Origin: Crocodylus rhombifer
Lineage: Eukaryota; Chordata; Crocodylia; Crocodylidae
Length of the DNA stretch: 64,000 bases
Direction: 5' to 3'
NCBI GenBank assembly: GCA_038503035.1
Contig: JAVSML010020410.1
Location: 163,857 to 227,856, forward strand
Numbering within the stretch: position 1 is the first letter of the stretch; each line of letters opens with the position of its first letter. The notes under the pieces were generated by a model. That model was not told the origin of the DNA, searched no databases, and saw only the letters and a list, made by a program, of their open reading frames with translations. Shown here in pieces: positions 11,409 through 22,756 of this stretch. The translations under genes and the position numbers were made by a program.

Positions 11409-13463
11409 GGATAATTTCATAGTTGGTAGGTTCGGAAGGGACCTGAGCAGATCATCAAGTCTGACCCCCTGCCGTGGCAGGAAAGAGTACTGGGGTCAAA
11501 CGACCCTGGCAAGGTATCCATCTAGCCTCCTTTTTAAGACCCCCAGGGTAGGAGCCAGCACCACTTCTCTTGGAAGTTGGTTCAGATCCTAGCCACCCTG
11601 GCCATGAAGTAGTGCTTCCTGATGTCCAGCCTGAACCTACTCTCAGTCAACTTATGGCTGTTATTCCTAGGCACTCCTCGTAGTGCTTGGGGGAACAGAG
11701 TTTCTCCCGTTCTCCGCTGGTCCCTCTTTGTAAGTTTATAGACGGCCACCAGATCCTCTGTGTCTTTTCTCGTGGAGGCTGAACAGGTTCAGATCCTGTG
11801 GCCTGCCCTGCTGCCCCCTGATCATGCAAGTGGCCCTCTTTTGGACCCTCTCAATGCTGTCCACATCCCTCCTGAAGCACGGTGTCCAGAACTGGATGCA
11901 GCACTCCAGCTGCAGCCTGACTGACGTCACATAGAGGGGGAGGATCGCCTCCTTAGACCTGCTCATGATGCATGACAAGGTGCGGTTAGCCTTCCTGACC
12001 ACGTCCTCACATTGTCGGCCCATGTTCATCCTGGCATCAGTAATGACTCCAAGATCCTTTTCTGCCTCTGAGCTGATAAGAAGGGAGTTCCCCAGCCTGT
12101 AGGTATGCTGCTGGTTCTTCCTCCCCAGGTGCAGCACCTTGCACTTGTCAGTGTTGAAACTCATCCTGTTCTCATTCGCCCACCCCTGTAACAGGTCGAT
12201 CTAGTTGCAGCTTGTCCCTCCCTTCTAACGTGCCCACTTCTCCCCACATCTTTGCATCATCCGCAAACTTGAATAAGGTGCTTTTCACCCCCTTGTCCAA
12301 GTTGCTGATGATGTTGAACAGTGCAGGCTCAAGGACCAAGCCCTGGTGAACCCCATTGCCCACATCCCTCCAGGTCAAAAATGACCCATCCACCACCACT
12401 CTCTGGGTGCGTCCCTCCAGCCAATTTGTGACCCATCTGACTGTGTAGGCATCAACGCCACAGTCACCTAATTTTTTTTTATGAGAATGGGGTGAAAAAC
12501 CATGTTGAAGGCCTTCCTAAAGTCCAGAAAGACACCTCCACCATGACCCCTGCGTCCAAGGATTTTGTGACCTGGTCGTAGAAGGCCACCAGTTGGTCTG
12601 ACAGGACTTGCCTCTATGAACCCGTGTTGGTTGCCCCTAAGCATAAATCTCCCCTGTTGGTTCCTCACAGATGTGCTCCTGGATAATTTTCTCAAAGAGC
12701 TTCCCCAGGACTGAGGTAAGACTAATGAGCCTATTGTTACCTGGGTCCTCCTTCCTCCGTTTTTTGAAAATGGGCCCTTTTCCAATCCTCTGGCACCACA
12801 CCAGAGCACCACGAGTGCTCATAAAGCCGTGCCAGGGGTCCTGCAATGACCTCTGCAATTCCCTCAGCACTCTGGGGTGGAGAGCTTCAGGACCTGCTGA
12901 TTTGAACACGTCTAGTCCCACTAAAAATTCCCTGGCTAGGTCCTCACTGACCCTGGGCCTGGCTTTGCCTCCCCTGGGTCTGTCTGGGATCCCAGTGAGG
13001 TGGATGCCCCGGTCCCTGCTCAGAAAAATGGAAGCAAAGAATCTGTTAAGGACGTTAGCTTTGTCATCTGGTGCGACCACAAGATTTCCAAGCGTGTCCT
13101 GCAGAGGCCCCATGTTACTCAGTACCTTCTTTTTACCCTCTTATGTATTTAAAAAAGGACTTGTTATCTTTGATCTGGGAAGCTAGTCCCAGTTTCACAG
13201 CCCCGCTATGGTATTGAGCAATGGAGGTATAGTCCTCCTTGGTGATGGACCCTCCCTTCCACTGGGTGTATGCCTCCTTTTTGGCTTTGAGATGTTCCTG
13301 GATGCTTTTGGTGAGCCATGCTTTTGAGCACTCTTGCCCCCTTTGATCCGCGTGGGGACTGTCACCCTTTGGGCTTGGAGGATCATCTCCTTAAGGAACA
13401 ACCACTCTTCTTGGACTCCCAACTCCCCTTTCCTCCGGGATCTCAGTGCCTCCCTGACTATAG
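11409..13463 (-). mobile_element. CR1 copy X (minus), 3' part: RT region and tail
   Basis: Reads as a minus-strand CR1 with its 3' tail at the left ('ttcatagttggtaggttc' is the reverse-complemented tail). From 3' to 5' the frames give the RT C-terminal tail, the 'FADD' catalytic box with '[11 protein letters not shown]', 'LFNII' and 'HPRVLRELQ', then the linker 'VQEEWLFLKEM'. Several stops break the frame. At 13,463 the reading is interrupted by copy Y. The upstream residues of X are found beyond Y at about 15,511-15,800, joining in frame. Confidence 0.85.
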
Positions 13464-15377
13464 TTTCATAGTTTCTAGGGTCGGAAGGGACCTGAGTAGA
13501 TCACTGAGTCTGACTCCCTGCCATGGCAGGAAAGAGTACTGGGGTCAAACGACCCCAGCAAGGTGTACATCTAGCCTCCTCTTAAAGACCCCCAGGGTAG
13601 GAGCCAGCACCACTTCTCTTGGAAGTTGGTTCCAGATCCTACCCGCCCTGACTGTGAAGTAGCGCCTCCTGATATCTAGCCTAAATCGACCGTCTGCCAG
13701 CTTGTGACCGTTATTCCTGGTCACTCCTGGCAGTGCTCGGGGAAACAGTGACTTCCCCAATGCCTGCTGATCCCCCCTGACTAGTTTATAACAGGCCACA
13801 AGATCCCCCCTCAGTCTTCTCTTGTGGAGGCTAAACAGGTTCAGGTCCCGTAGCCTCTCCTTGTAGGGCCTGCCCTGCTGCCCCCAGTCATGCGAGTGGC
13901 CCTCCTCTGGACCCTCTCCATGCTGTCCACATCCCTCTTGAAGTGTGGCGCCCAGAACTGGACGCAGTACTCCAGCTGCGGCCTGACCAGTGCCGCATAG
14001 AGGGGGAGGGTCACCTCCTTGGACCTGCTCGTGATGCATCTGTGGATGCATGACAAGGTATGGTTGGCCTTCCTGACCGCATCCCCACGCTGCCGGTCCA
14101 TGTTCATCTTGGAGTCAATGAAGACTCCAAGATCCTTTTCTGCCTCTGCATTGATGAGAAGGCAGTTCCCCAGCCTGTAGGTCTGGTGCTGGTTGTTCCT
14201 CCCCAGGTGCATCACTTTGCACTTGTCAGTGTTGAATCCCATCCTGTTCTTGTCTGCCCACCCCTGTAACCTGTCTAGGTCTGATTGCAGCCTATTCCTC
14301 CCTTCTAGTGTGCCCACATCCCCCCACATCTTAGTGTCATCAGCAAATCTGAACAGGGTGCTTTTTATCCCATCGTCCAAGTCACTGATAAAGATGTTGA
14401 ACAGTGCAGGCCCAAGGACCGAGCCCTGCGGGACCCCACTGCCCACGTCCTTCCTTCCAGGCCAAAAATGACTCATCCACCACCACTCTCTGGGTGCAGC
14501 CCTCCAGCTAGTTGGTGACCCAATTGACTGTGTGGGTGTCAACACCACAGTCCTCCAGTTTCTTAATGAGAACAGGGTGAGAGACAGGGTCAAAGGCCTT
14601 CCTAAAGTCCAGAAAGACTGTCCACTGCTACACCTGCATCTAATGATTTGGTGATGTGGTCGTAGAAGGCCACCAGGTTGGTCTGACAGGACCTGCCTCT
14701 AATGAACCTGTGTTGGTTGCCCCTAAGCATGACCTCCCCTGCTGGCCCCTCGTGGACATGCGCCAGAATAATTCTCTCAAAAAGCTTGCCCAGGATTGAG
14801 GTAAGACTAACTGGCCTATAGTTTCCTGGGTCCTCCTTCTTCCCCATTTTGAAGATGGGAACCACACTGGCCCTCTCCCAGTCCTCTGACACCACACCAG
14901 AGCACCATGAGTGCTTGTAAAGCTGTGCCAGGGGTCCTGCAATGACCTCAGCCAATTCCCTTGGTATTCGGGGGTGGAGATCGTCCGGACCAGCTGACTT
15001 GAATGCATCCAGTCCCTCCAGAAGTTCCCTAACTAGTTCCTCACTAACCCTTGGCCTAGGTGCGCCTCCCCTGCGGCCTGAGGGGGGCTTAGCGGGGGGG
15101 TAACTGTTCTGGTCCCTGCTCAGGAAAATGGAGGCAAAGAAATCGTTAAACATGTTTGGCTTTGTCGTCTGGTGTGACAACCAAATTTCCTAACATGTCC
15201 TGCAGGGGCCCCACATTACCCAATACCTTTTTACCCCCTATGTATTTAAAGAAGGACTTCTTGTTGTCCTTAATCTGGGAAACTAGTCCCAGTTCCATCT
15301 CTGCCTTGGCCTTCCTGACTGCCCCCCTAAGCAACTGCAGTATAGTCATCCTTGGTGAGGGCCCCCCCTTTCCATTG
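13464..15377 (-). mobile_element. CR1 copy Y (minus), inserted into copy X
   Basis: A second minus-strand CR1 with its own 3' tail at 13,465 ('tagtttcatagtttct'). Frames at 13,545-14,051, 13,841-14,593 and 14,602-15,180 cover the RT: 'NYRPVSLTSILGKLFERII', '[15 protein letters not shown]', '[19 protein letters not shown]' and the 'FADDTKMWG' catalytic box, then 'KDNKKSFFKYIGGKK' in the linker. Frameshifts separate the three frames, for example near 14,600. Its 5' end continues into a non-CR1, tRNA-like segment. Confidence 0.9.
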
Positions 15378-15510
15378 GAAACACAATGGCCCCTTTCCAC
15401 TGTGAGAAGACTTGCTTCTTGTTATCTTGTTCATCCCAAGTCACTCCAGCTAGGACCTGAACCCAGATCTCTCATGTGGTAAGCAGGAACACTGCCACAC
15501 AGTCAACACT
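15378..15510 (-). repeat. tRNA-like (SINE-head-like) segment fused to CR1 copy Y
   Basis: On the minus strand this begins about 15,510 and contains a B-box-like GGTTCAGGTCC (about 15,450) preceded, at tRNA-like spacing, by a weak A-box-like 'tggcagtgtt'. A unique-looking body of about 60 bp follows, then CR1 copy Y. It lies between Y and the resumed X, so it entered together with Y or just before it. The tRNA origin is an inference from two short motifs. Confidence 0.4.
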
Positions 15511-15800
15511 AGTCTCCTTACTGCATTGTAATCAGCCATCCTGAAGTCCAGGGCTGCTGCCTTGCTGCAGGCCTTTGCCACCTTGCGCTGGACGGTGAAT
15601 TCCAGCAGGTGATGATCACTGTCGCCCAGGTGGTCGAGCACCCGCAGTACGCTCACCAGGTTGTTGCCTGTGGCCAGGACCAGGTCCAACAATGCATTTC
15701 CCCTGGTGGGGCTGTGTACCTCCTGGGTTAGCTGGAGGTTCTGTAACTCTGCTAGGAACCTACATGAGCGGTCAGACCTGGCTGACTGCTCTTCCCAGAA
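15511..15800 (-). mobile_element. CR1 copy X (minus), 5' part: endonuclease C-terminus
   Basis: Minus-strand frame with 'LTQEVHSPTRGNALLDLVL', 'GDSDHHLLEF' (the SDH motif of the endonuclease) and 'LDFRMADYNAVRRL'. These residues are exactly those expected just upstream of the X frame that stops at 13,463. X was therefore split by Y. The right end abuts the resumed old plus-strand CR1 at 15,801. Confidence 0.8.
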
Positions 15801-16178
15801 TAGATTGAAGAAAAAAGGTGCCCAGGAGGGCTGGGAGCATCTAAGAGGCACAGTACTGGAAACCTAACAAGAAGCTGTCCTGACGCAACAGAAGCACAAG
15901 AAGAATGGCAAGAGACCAACATGGCTGTACAAGGAACTTCTAACATGCTTCAAATGCAAAAGGAAAACATACGGACAATGGAAGAGTGGGCAAGTCACCA
16001 AGGACATGTGGCAGGAAATAGCAAGACAAAATCAGGAAGGCAAAGATACAGAACAAGTTGCACTAGCAAAGGAGGTTAAGGACAAGAAGAGGGGTTTTTT
16101 TAAGTTTACTGGTCAGAAAAGACAGACTAAGGAAGCTGTGGGTCCTCTGTCAGCAAGCCAGGAGAGACTCCTAACTGG
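15801..16178 (+). pseudogene. Old CR1 ORF2 relic, endonuclease-RT linker
   Basis: Plus-strand frame continuing the protein cut at 11,408: 'KKGAQEGWEHLRGTVLE', 'KRPTWLYKELL', 'KRKTYGQWKSGQV' and 'KDKKRGFFKFTGQKR', then 'VGPLSASQ'. This is the linker between endonuclease and RT in CR1. The old element resumes after the 4.4-kb minus-strand insertion and is cut again at 16,178. Confidence 0.85.
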
Positions 16179-17268
16179 GGGACTGTGGTGTCGACACCCA
16201 CACAGTCAAATGGGTTGCCAACTGGCTGGAGGGCTGCACCCAGAGGGTGGTAGTGGATGGGTCCTTCTCAACCTGGAGGGATGTGGGCAGTGGGGTTCCG
16301 CAGGGCTCGGTCCTCGGGCCCGCACTGTTCAACATCTTCATCGGTGACTTGGATGAGGGGGTAAAAAGCACCCTGTTCAAATTTGCTGATGACACTAAGA
16401 TGTGGGGGGATGTGGGCACGCTAGAAGGGAGCAATAGGCTACAATCAGACCTAGACAGGCTACAAGGGTGGGTGGATGAGAATAGGATGGGATTCAACAC
16501 AGACAAGTACAAAGTGATGCACCTGGGGAGGAACAACTGGCACCATACCTACAGGCTGGGGAACTCCCCTCTTGTCAGCACAGAGGCGGAAGAGGATCTT
16601 GGAGTCATCACTGACTCCAGATGAACATGGGCCTGCAGTGTGGGGAGGCAGTCAGGAAGGCCAACCGCACCTTGTCATGCATCCACAGATGCATCTCGAG
16701 CAGGTCCATAGAGGTGATCCTCCTCATCTACGTGGCACTGGTCAGGCCGCAGCTGGAGTACTGGGTCCAGTTCTGGGCGCCACACTTCAAGAGGGATGTG
16801 GACAGCATGGAGAGGGTCCAGAGGAGGGCCACTCGCATGATCAGGCGACAGCAGGGCAGGCCCTATGAGGAGAGGCTACGGGACCTGAACCTGTTCAGCC
16901 TCCACAAGAGAAGGCTGAGGGGGGATCTAGTGGCCTGTTATAAACTAGTCAGGGGGGATCAGCAGGCATTGGGGGAGTCCCTGTTCCCCCGAGCACTGCC
17001 AGGAGTGACCAGGAATAACGGTCACAAGCTGGCAAGGGGTAGATTTAGGCTAGATATCAGGACGCGCTACTTCACGGTCAGGGCGGCTAGGATCTGGAAC
17101 CAACTTCCAAGAGAAGTGGTGCAGGCTCCTACCCTGGGGGTGTTTAAGAGGAGGTTGGATGAACACCTTGCTGGGGTCGTTTGACCCCAGTACTCTTTCC
17201 TGCTGTGGCAGGGGTCAGACTAGATGATCTACTCAGGTCCCTTCCAACCCTAGAAACTATGAAACTAT
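16179..17268 (+). mobile_element. Younger CR1 copy (plus), RT 3' half and tail, inserted in old CR1
   Basis: Frames at 16,247-16,624 and 16,621-17,184 include '[16 protein letters not shown]', 'KFADDTKMWGDVGTLEG' (RT catalytic box), 'DLGVI', 'LEYWVQFWAPHFKRDVD' and '[12 protein letters not shown]'. The tail ends 'gaaactatgaaactatgaa'. It has the same close subfamily as X, Y and 61,545. It splits the old CR1: the sequence at 17,269 continues what stopped at 16,178. Confidence 0.9.
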
Positions 17269-18414
17269 GAAGATGCAAAGAAAGGGAAGCTACTCAACAG
17301 CTACTTTGCCTCAGTCTTTTCAAATAAATTAAGCTGCCAGATGCTTAATAGGTATTATCTGGATAAAGCAGGGGGCAAGCTGAGTGAGGAGATGACAAAA
17401 GAGGCAATCGGAGAGCTTTTGTTGGGTCTCAATGAACTCAAGTCAGCAAGGCCTGATGATCTTCATTCCAACATCCTGAAGGACCAGACAGAAGAGATCT
17501 TGGAGACCTTGGCACCGATCTTTGGTACCTAGCCCACCTTCCATGACATCCTAAAGGACTGGAAAAAGGCCAACATGGTGTCCCTCTTTTTTAAAAAAAA
17601 AAAAAAAGGCAGGAAGGAGGGCCCAGGGAACTACAGACTAGTTAGCCTCACCTCGATACTTTGGAAGTTACTGGAGCATATCCTAAGGAAGGCCATTTGC
17701 CAGCATCTGGAGGAGGAAAGGCAGATTGCAAGCAGCCATGATGGATTTATGAAAAACAAATTGTGTCAAACAAACTTGATCTCCTTCTCATAAACAAATT
17801 GGAGAAATGTGGGCTGGATAAAACTACCACAAGGTGGAGAGAGAACTGGCAAAATAGCCACAAGCAAAAGGTAACTATTAATAGGTCCATGTTGGAATGG
17901 CAGGACATTTTGAGTAAAGTCCTCCAGTGGTCTGTTCTCAGCTTGGTGCTGTTTAATGTGTTTATTAATTATTTGGATACTGGCATAGAAAGATTGTTGA
18001 GCAAGTTTGCAGACGATGTGTAACTGGGAGGCATTGTGAATATGTTGGAGAATATGAGCACAATTTGGAAGGATCTTGTGATAGATTGGAAAACTGGGCT
18101 AGAGCTAACAGGATGAAGTTCAGTGTGGACAAACCTTGGGAAGAATAATCAAAAAGAAATATAAAATGGGTGACACTGGTTGGATGGCAACACTGTGGAA
18201 AAGACTTGGGAGTCTCAGTAGATCACAGACTCAGTATGAGTCTGCAGTGTGACATAGCCACACAAGACACATGCAGTTCTGTGCTTCATCAACAGAAGTA
18301 TTAGGTGTAAGACAAGGGAGGTGATAGTGCCTCTCCCTACTCAGCACTGGTAAGGCCTTATGTGGAGTACTGTGTGCACTTCTGGGCTCCACATTTGAAC
18401 AAGGACATGGATAA
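17269..18414 (+). pseudogene. Old CR1 ORF2 relic, reverse transcriptase
   Basis: Continues after the insertion with 'LLNSYFASVFSNK', 'ARPDDLHSNIL', then 'GPGNYRLVSLTSILWKLLE' (RT fingers), 'FMKNKLCQTNL', 'LVLFNVFINYLDTGIE' and the catalytic 'SKFADDV' at about 18,020. An A16-type run at 17,590 and several frameshifts mark decay. It is more diverged from the tail-type copies than they are from each other, consistent with an older subfamily. Confidence 0.85.
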
Positions 18415-18752
18415 GGAGGACCAGCGGGGTTTGGGTGGGGGGGACCAGCGGGGTTTGGGAGAGACCTTGTTCCCCTGAGCACCTTCTAGAGTAACAAGGA
18501 ATAACGGCTATAAGTTGCTAGAGAGTAGGTTTAGACTAGACATTAGAAGGCGCTACTTCACTGTCAGGGCGGCTAGGATCTGGAACCAACTTCCAAGGGA
18601 AGTGGTGATGCCTCCTACCCTGGAAGTCTTTAAGAGGAGGCTGACGTTTACCTGGCTGGGGTTATTTGAGCCATTTTCTCTCCTGCCCAGGGCAGGGGTC
18701 GGACTAAAAGCTCTACAAGGTTCCTTCTGACCCTACATCTACGAATCTATAA
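18415..18752 (+). mobile_element. CR1 3' fragment (plus) inserted in old CR1
   Basis: Carries only the C-terminal tail of ORF2 ('[25 protein letters not shown]') and the 3' tail. Its 5' end includes two direct copies of an 18-bp unit starting 'ggaccagcggggt' (18,418 and 18,442). The old CR1 reads up to '...ggataa' on the left and resumes with 'gttagagagggtcc' on the right. Confidence 0.8.
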
Positions 18753-19722
18753 GTTAGAGAGGGTCCAGAGGCAGGCAACAAAGATGATCAAGGGCTTGGA
18801 GAGTAAATCCTATGAGAGAGACTAAAGGTGCTAGGCAAGTTCAGCTTGCGCAAATGGCACTTAAGAGGGGACATGATCAGCCTTCAAATACTTGAAGGGC
18901 TGCCATAAAGAAGAGGGAAAGCACCTTTTCTCTCTTGCTGCAGAGAGGAGGATGTGGACCAATGGCTTGAAGTTGCAGCAAAGTAAATTTATATTGAATA
19001 TCCAGAAAAACTTCTTCATTGTGAGAATAGTGAGGCAGTGGAATAGACTGATGGAGAGTCCACAACTTCCCTAGGCACTGGAGGTGTTCTAGAAGAGGTT
19101 GGACAGCCACTGGTCAGGGATGATCTAGGCATAGCTATGCCTATTTTCTACCATTGGTATTGCCCACACTTTTCAACTTTTCTGGTTGCTCCTCTCCTCT
19201 CCTCTCTTCCCCACTTTTTCTGCTATGTGTCAGAGTGTTCTTAAACCTTCCCAGAGGCATTGAGTGTTGGTTACAGCTAAGGCTGAGGACTTCAACTGGG
19301 GTTTGCTGATTCTCCTGCTAGGAGCAAAGGCAGAAGTTCCTGGGTCTTGTCCCTCCACTCAGGGTCAGACCAATCACTATAATTGGGGTCGAGAAGGAAT
19401 TTTCCCCTATGGTCACACTGGCACGGACTGGGTTTTTTGGCCTTCTGTACCAATGGGAGGTGTCGGGGGGACTGTACCTAAGATCTCTTGTGCATATATT
19501 GAGAACATTTTATAGAAGCAAGACATTGGCTGTGTGGTTCCTCTTGACCTGTGGCAGATTAGGGTGTTGGGTCTATGTTGTGTTAGGGTTGAGGGTAGTG
19601 TTTATGTAGAGTTTAGATTTTGGATCATTATAGGATGGTTTGGATAAGAATGATCCTGCCTCTGGCAGGGGACAAGAATAGATAACCTCGAGGTCCCTTC
19701 CAACCTGACTTCTTTATGATTC
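18753..19722 (+). mobile_element. Old CR1, ORF2 C-terminus and long 3'UTR
   Basis: Resumes with 'LERVQRQATKMI', then the degraded C-terminal tail, and a 3'UTR of about 500 bp. The UTR carries an 'aaggaattttcccctatggtcacactgg' type block (about 19,395-19,425) that recurs at about 22,670. It closes with the CR1 terminal motif 'gaggtcccttccaacctgac' and 'tatgattct' at 19,722. This is the 3' end of the old element that begins near 9,060. Confidence 0.8.
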
Positions 19723-22389
19723 TGCCAGGGAAATGAGGCCCTGGTCCCACCAGCAGCAGAGACCTGCTAGTGTAAGCACCATGCCTCCTTTCAGAGCAAA
19801 GCTCTCTACCACTAATGCCCGGTGACACCTGGCAGCCTGGCAACCCTTGGAATCCTACTTTATCCCATCCTGGGGATGCTGAATGGCTGAGCAGTGGCAT
19901 CAAGCCCTAGTTTACTGTAAGCTGGGAAAACCACAGCTCAGGGGGAACACAGACAAGGATGGAACCAGTAGTCAAGGCCCTAAAGCTATATGCTGGCTGA
20001 GGCACCCAAGCAGAGCTCCATACAGAGTTATGCACCCTCTTTGCCAGTGACTGAGTGCTCCTGTTCTCTGTCCAGGGCCTCAGATGCAGGCTGAGAGCGT
20101 CCCAAACCAGGCGAACAGGTTGGGCAGTGTGATGGGACAGTTGCGATCAGGCCATGCCTTGGTGGTAGAGGTGACCTATGCAATGAAGACATCCCTCATG
20201 CCAAAGTGAGGGCATCTCCAGGGAGGCTTTTCTGGAACAGCTGCTGCTGTGACCTGACAGAGCCCCCTCTCCCCAAATGGCTTACAGCTCGCTTCTGCTG
20301 CCATGGCTCATTAGCAAAGGGAGGATGGGAGGAGAGGTGAGCTCTCCCCCATGTTGGCTGCACTCAGCAGGCAATCTATTACTGTTTCTCTGGCCCTAGT
20401 GGAGCCTCGAGCTGTGGAAAACTGCAGCTGGCACCAGCGAAGGGACTGGGGGCTCTGGGGGTGAGCCAGCCAGTTGGAGATCATAGACTACCTGATGGGA
20501 GCAGCAAAAGGCTCTGCCTGCCTGGTGGCCAAAGCCAGGCATTGCAGGACAAGGTGCATACCTCCCTCTTGTCTTTCATAGCGCCCTTCCTTCTGCCTGA
20601 CTTCATGTTGACCGGACTAGCTATCTATCCTCTTGTTCACCTCATTGTGCAATACATCATGCAAAGTGCACCTCCTCTCTGACCGTGGCTGATGCCTGGT
20701 TTGTGCCCTGAAGCACGCAGCTGGCTAGCCTGTGTCAGAAAGGGTCTGGCTCTCCTGTTGACAGTTGGGGTCAGAAATGGGTCACCCTCCTGAGACAATG
20801 GTCAGGACAGAGATACTCTCTCCTCCTTGGCTTCCCTCTGCAATGATGAGCAACCCTTAGAAAAAAGGGTGTGTGAGAGAGAGGCTGATGCAGAGAACAA
20901 GCAAAGCAAGAGGATGATGCAGAAATCCGTGCTTCCGCCTTTTCCCCACCTCTACAAGCCCAGCAGACCTCTCATGGTGTGGGAGCAGCCTGCAATCTCA
21001 ATACTAGGGAACCACTGTGTGGAGCTCATCCATGCACTAGCTGTCTTTTCCCTAGACTTGAGTAAGGCCATTAGTGAGCCAAGTTTGGTGGGCTCAGCTG
21101 AAGCCACCAGAGTTGTCTCCACATCACAGGAACAAGCAGACTGTGTGGAAGCAAGGCCAGTCTCTGCTTCTGAGGAGCGTGGGACTGGAATGAGGAAGGG
21201 AGGTAAGGACTGAGGGCACTGGCAGGGTGCATGGGAGGCTAGGGCTGGAGGAGTAGGGCCCAGCCTGAGTGGCATTGGCAGAGCCATGAGGTGTAGCCAG
21301 CAACTTTTGGACTCTCACAAACTTGTCTGAAAGGTTTAATAATCCCCAGTGAAGACCCAGCCTGAAGAAACCAGGAGGTGCAGGGACTGCTGACAGTGGG
21401 AAACCTCCAGCCTCTCTGGCAAGGTTGCATCAGCCTGACTTGACCAGGGATGCTGGCTGGAGCAGCTGGCAGCTCTTAGAGCCACGCTGGTCATGGGAGG
21501 AGATTCACCAGGCTCTGCAGGTCAACACTGTGAGGTCCTGACTTGTTTTTGGCTTCCCAGGCACACAAGTCTCCTCTGGCTTTCTGTGAGCTGTGTTCTT
21601 GTGCAGGAGTGGGCCAACCCATGGCCCAGGCAGTCTGTGTGTGTGGCATGTGTCAGATCAGGGCGGGGACAGGCAGCACAGTGACAGAGTGCAGAAAGCA
21701 GTGCAGCAGAACAGATGGGGAGCATGGCTTGGAGCAGAAAACAGCAAGGGAAAGGGATCAAAGCACTTGGCAAGAGTGTGGGCCTAATTTGTGGCCCCCA
21801 CTGTGGTTGACTCCACTACTCTAGTGCAAGACAAGGCGCCCCAGTCCCCACAGCCCTTTACAGACTGCCAGATCAAGGAGCAATGCTTTGTGAGAAAACA
21901 GGTTCCCTGTGAATGGCCATGTCCCCTAGACATGCAAGGGCCCGCCCGGTCTGACCTCTCTTCTAGTTACTGAGCAGAACTTGTCTGATGATACTCCACT
22001 GGATGTGATGGGAGGACTTGCTTTGACAGCACAAATGCTCAACAGTGCCCTAAGCCAGTGCAGTCCATTGAGGCTTGCCAGCCCTCTGCCTCTCAGATAC
22101 AGGGCTCTGGAGAGACAGGAAAGGTCTAGGTATGTGGAATGAATCCTTTGCCCAGGTGAATTCAGGGGCTCTAAGAGGTTAGTGCCTTGCTCACCGTGTT
22201 CCCTTGCTCATGGTGCCATCATGCGGCCATTTCTAAGATGAACACTTCTTCAAATCGCTGGTGTCTTCTTTCTGCTATTAACAATTCTGCAGGTGGGACA
22301 CCAATCAGTTGCCCACTGGGCACTGCTGAGTCCTACAGGCCGCAGGAGCGAATACAAGCTCCATGCTTTCAGATCCAGGGGTCTGATGT
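19723..22389. other. Intergenic, no gene recognised
   Basis: No recognisable coding, RNA or repeat family except a possible degenerate DNA transposon around 21,605-21,830 with weak inverted ends ('gagtgggccaacc' / 'ggttgactccact'). Open frames here (for example 20,827-21,213) have antisense shadows and no domain. Confidence 0.5.
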
Positions 22390-22756
22390 TTGCAGTGCCC
22401 AGGTTGCAAAATAGAGTGCCGGGTGTTTGTTTTCTGCTCCCTGCTGCCAAGTTTTGCCAGTTGCTACCTGGAGAAGAAAATGTCTTTCCAGCCCCACAGT
22501 TTTGTTTTGTTTTTCCCCACCTTTCTCGGAGGCATTTTGGGCGTAGGCGGCAGGCAAGGCTGGGGACTTTGACCAGGGTTTGCAGTACTCCTGTTGGGAC
22601 TGAAAACAAGAGGTTCTGGTTAAAGGGTCTTGCCCCTCTTCTGCTCAGGGACAGACTGATCATATTTGGGGTCAGGAAGGAATTTTACCCCACGGTCAGA
22701 CTGGCATGGACTGCGGGGATTCTGCCTGCCTCTTCCTGGGATGTCTTGAATGTATT
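22390..22756 (+). mobile_element. CR1 3'UTR fragment, second copy of the old family
   Basis: About 22,525-22,740 parallels the 3'UTR of the old CR1 at 19,230-19,440: 'gaggcatt', a 'gactttgaccagggtttgc' type block, 'aaggaattttaccccacggtc' type block and 'actggcatggactg'. It stops abruptly at the minus-strand CR1 starting at 22,757. Its left limit is uncertain. Confidence 0.6.

Noticed and set aside
12671..13186. 171-codon plus-strand open frame
   Set aside because: It is the antisense shadow of the minus-strand CR1 RT frame in copy X.
21603..21833. Possible DNA transposon with ends 'gagtgggccaacc' / 'ggttgactccact'
   Set aside because: The ends are only partly complementary and the flanks match at about 6 of 8 bases; too weak to delimit.
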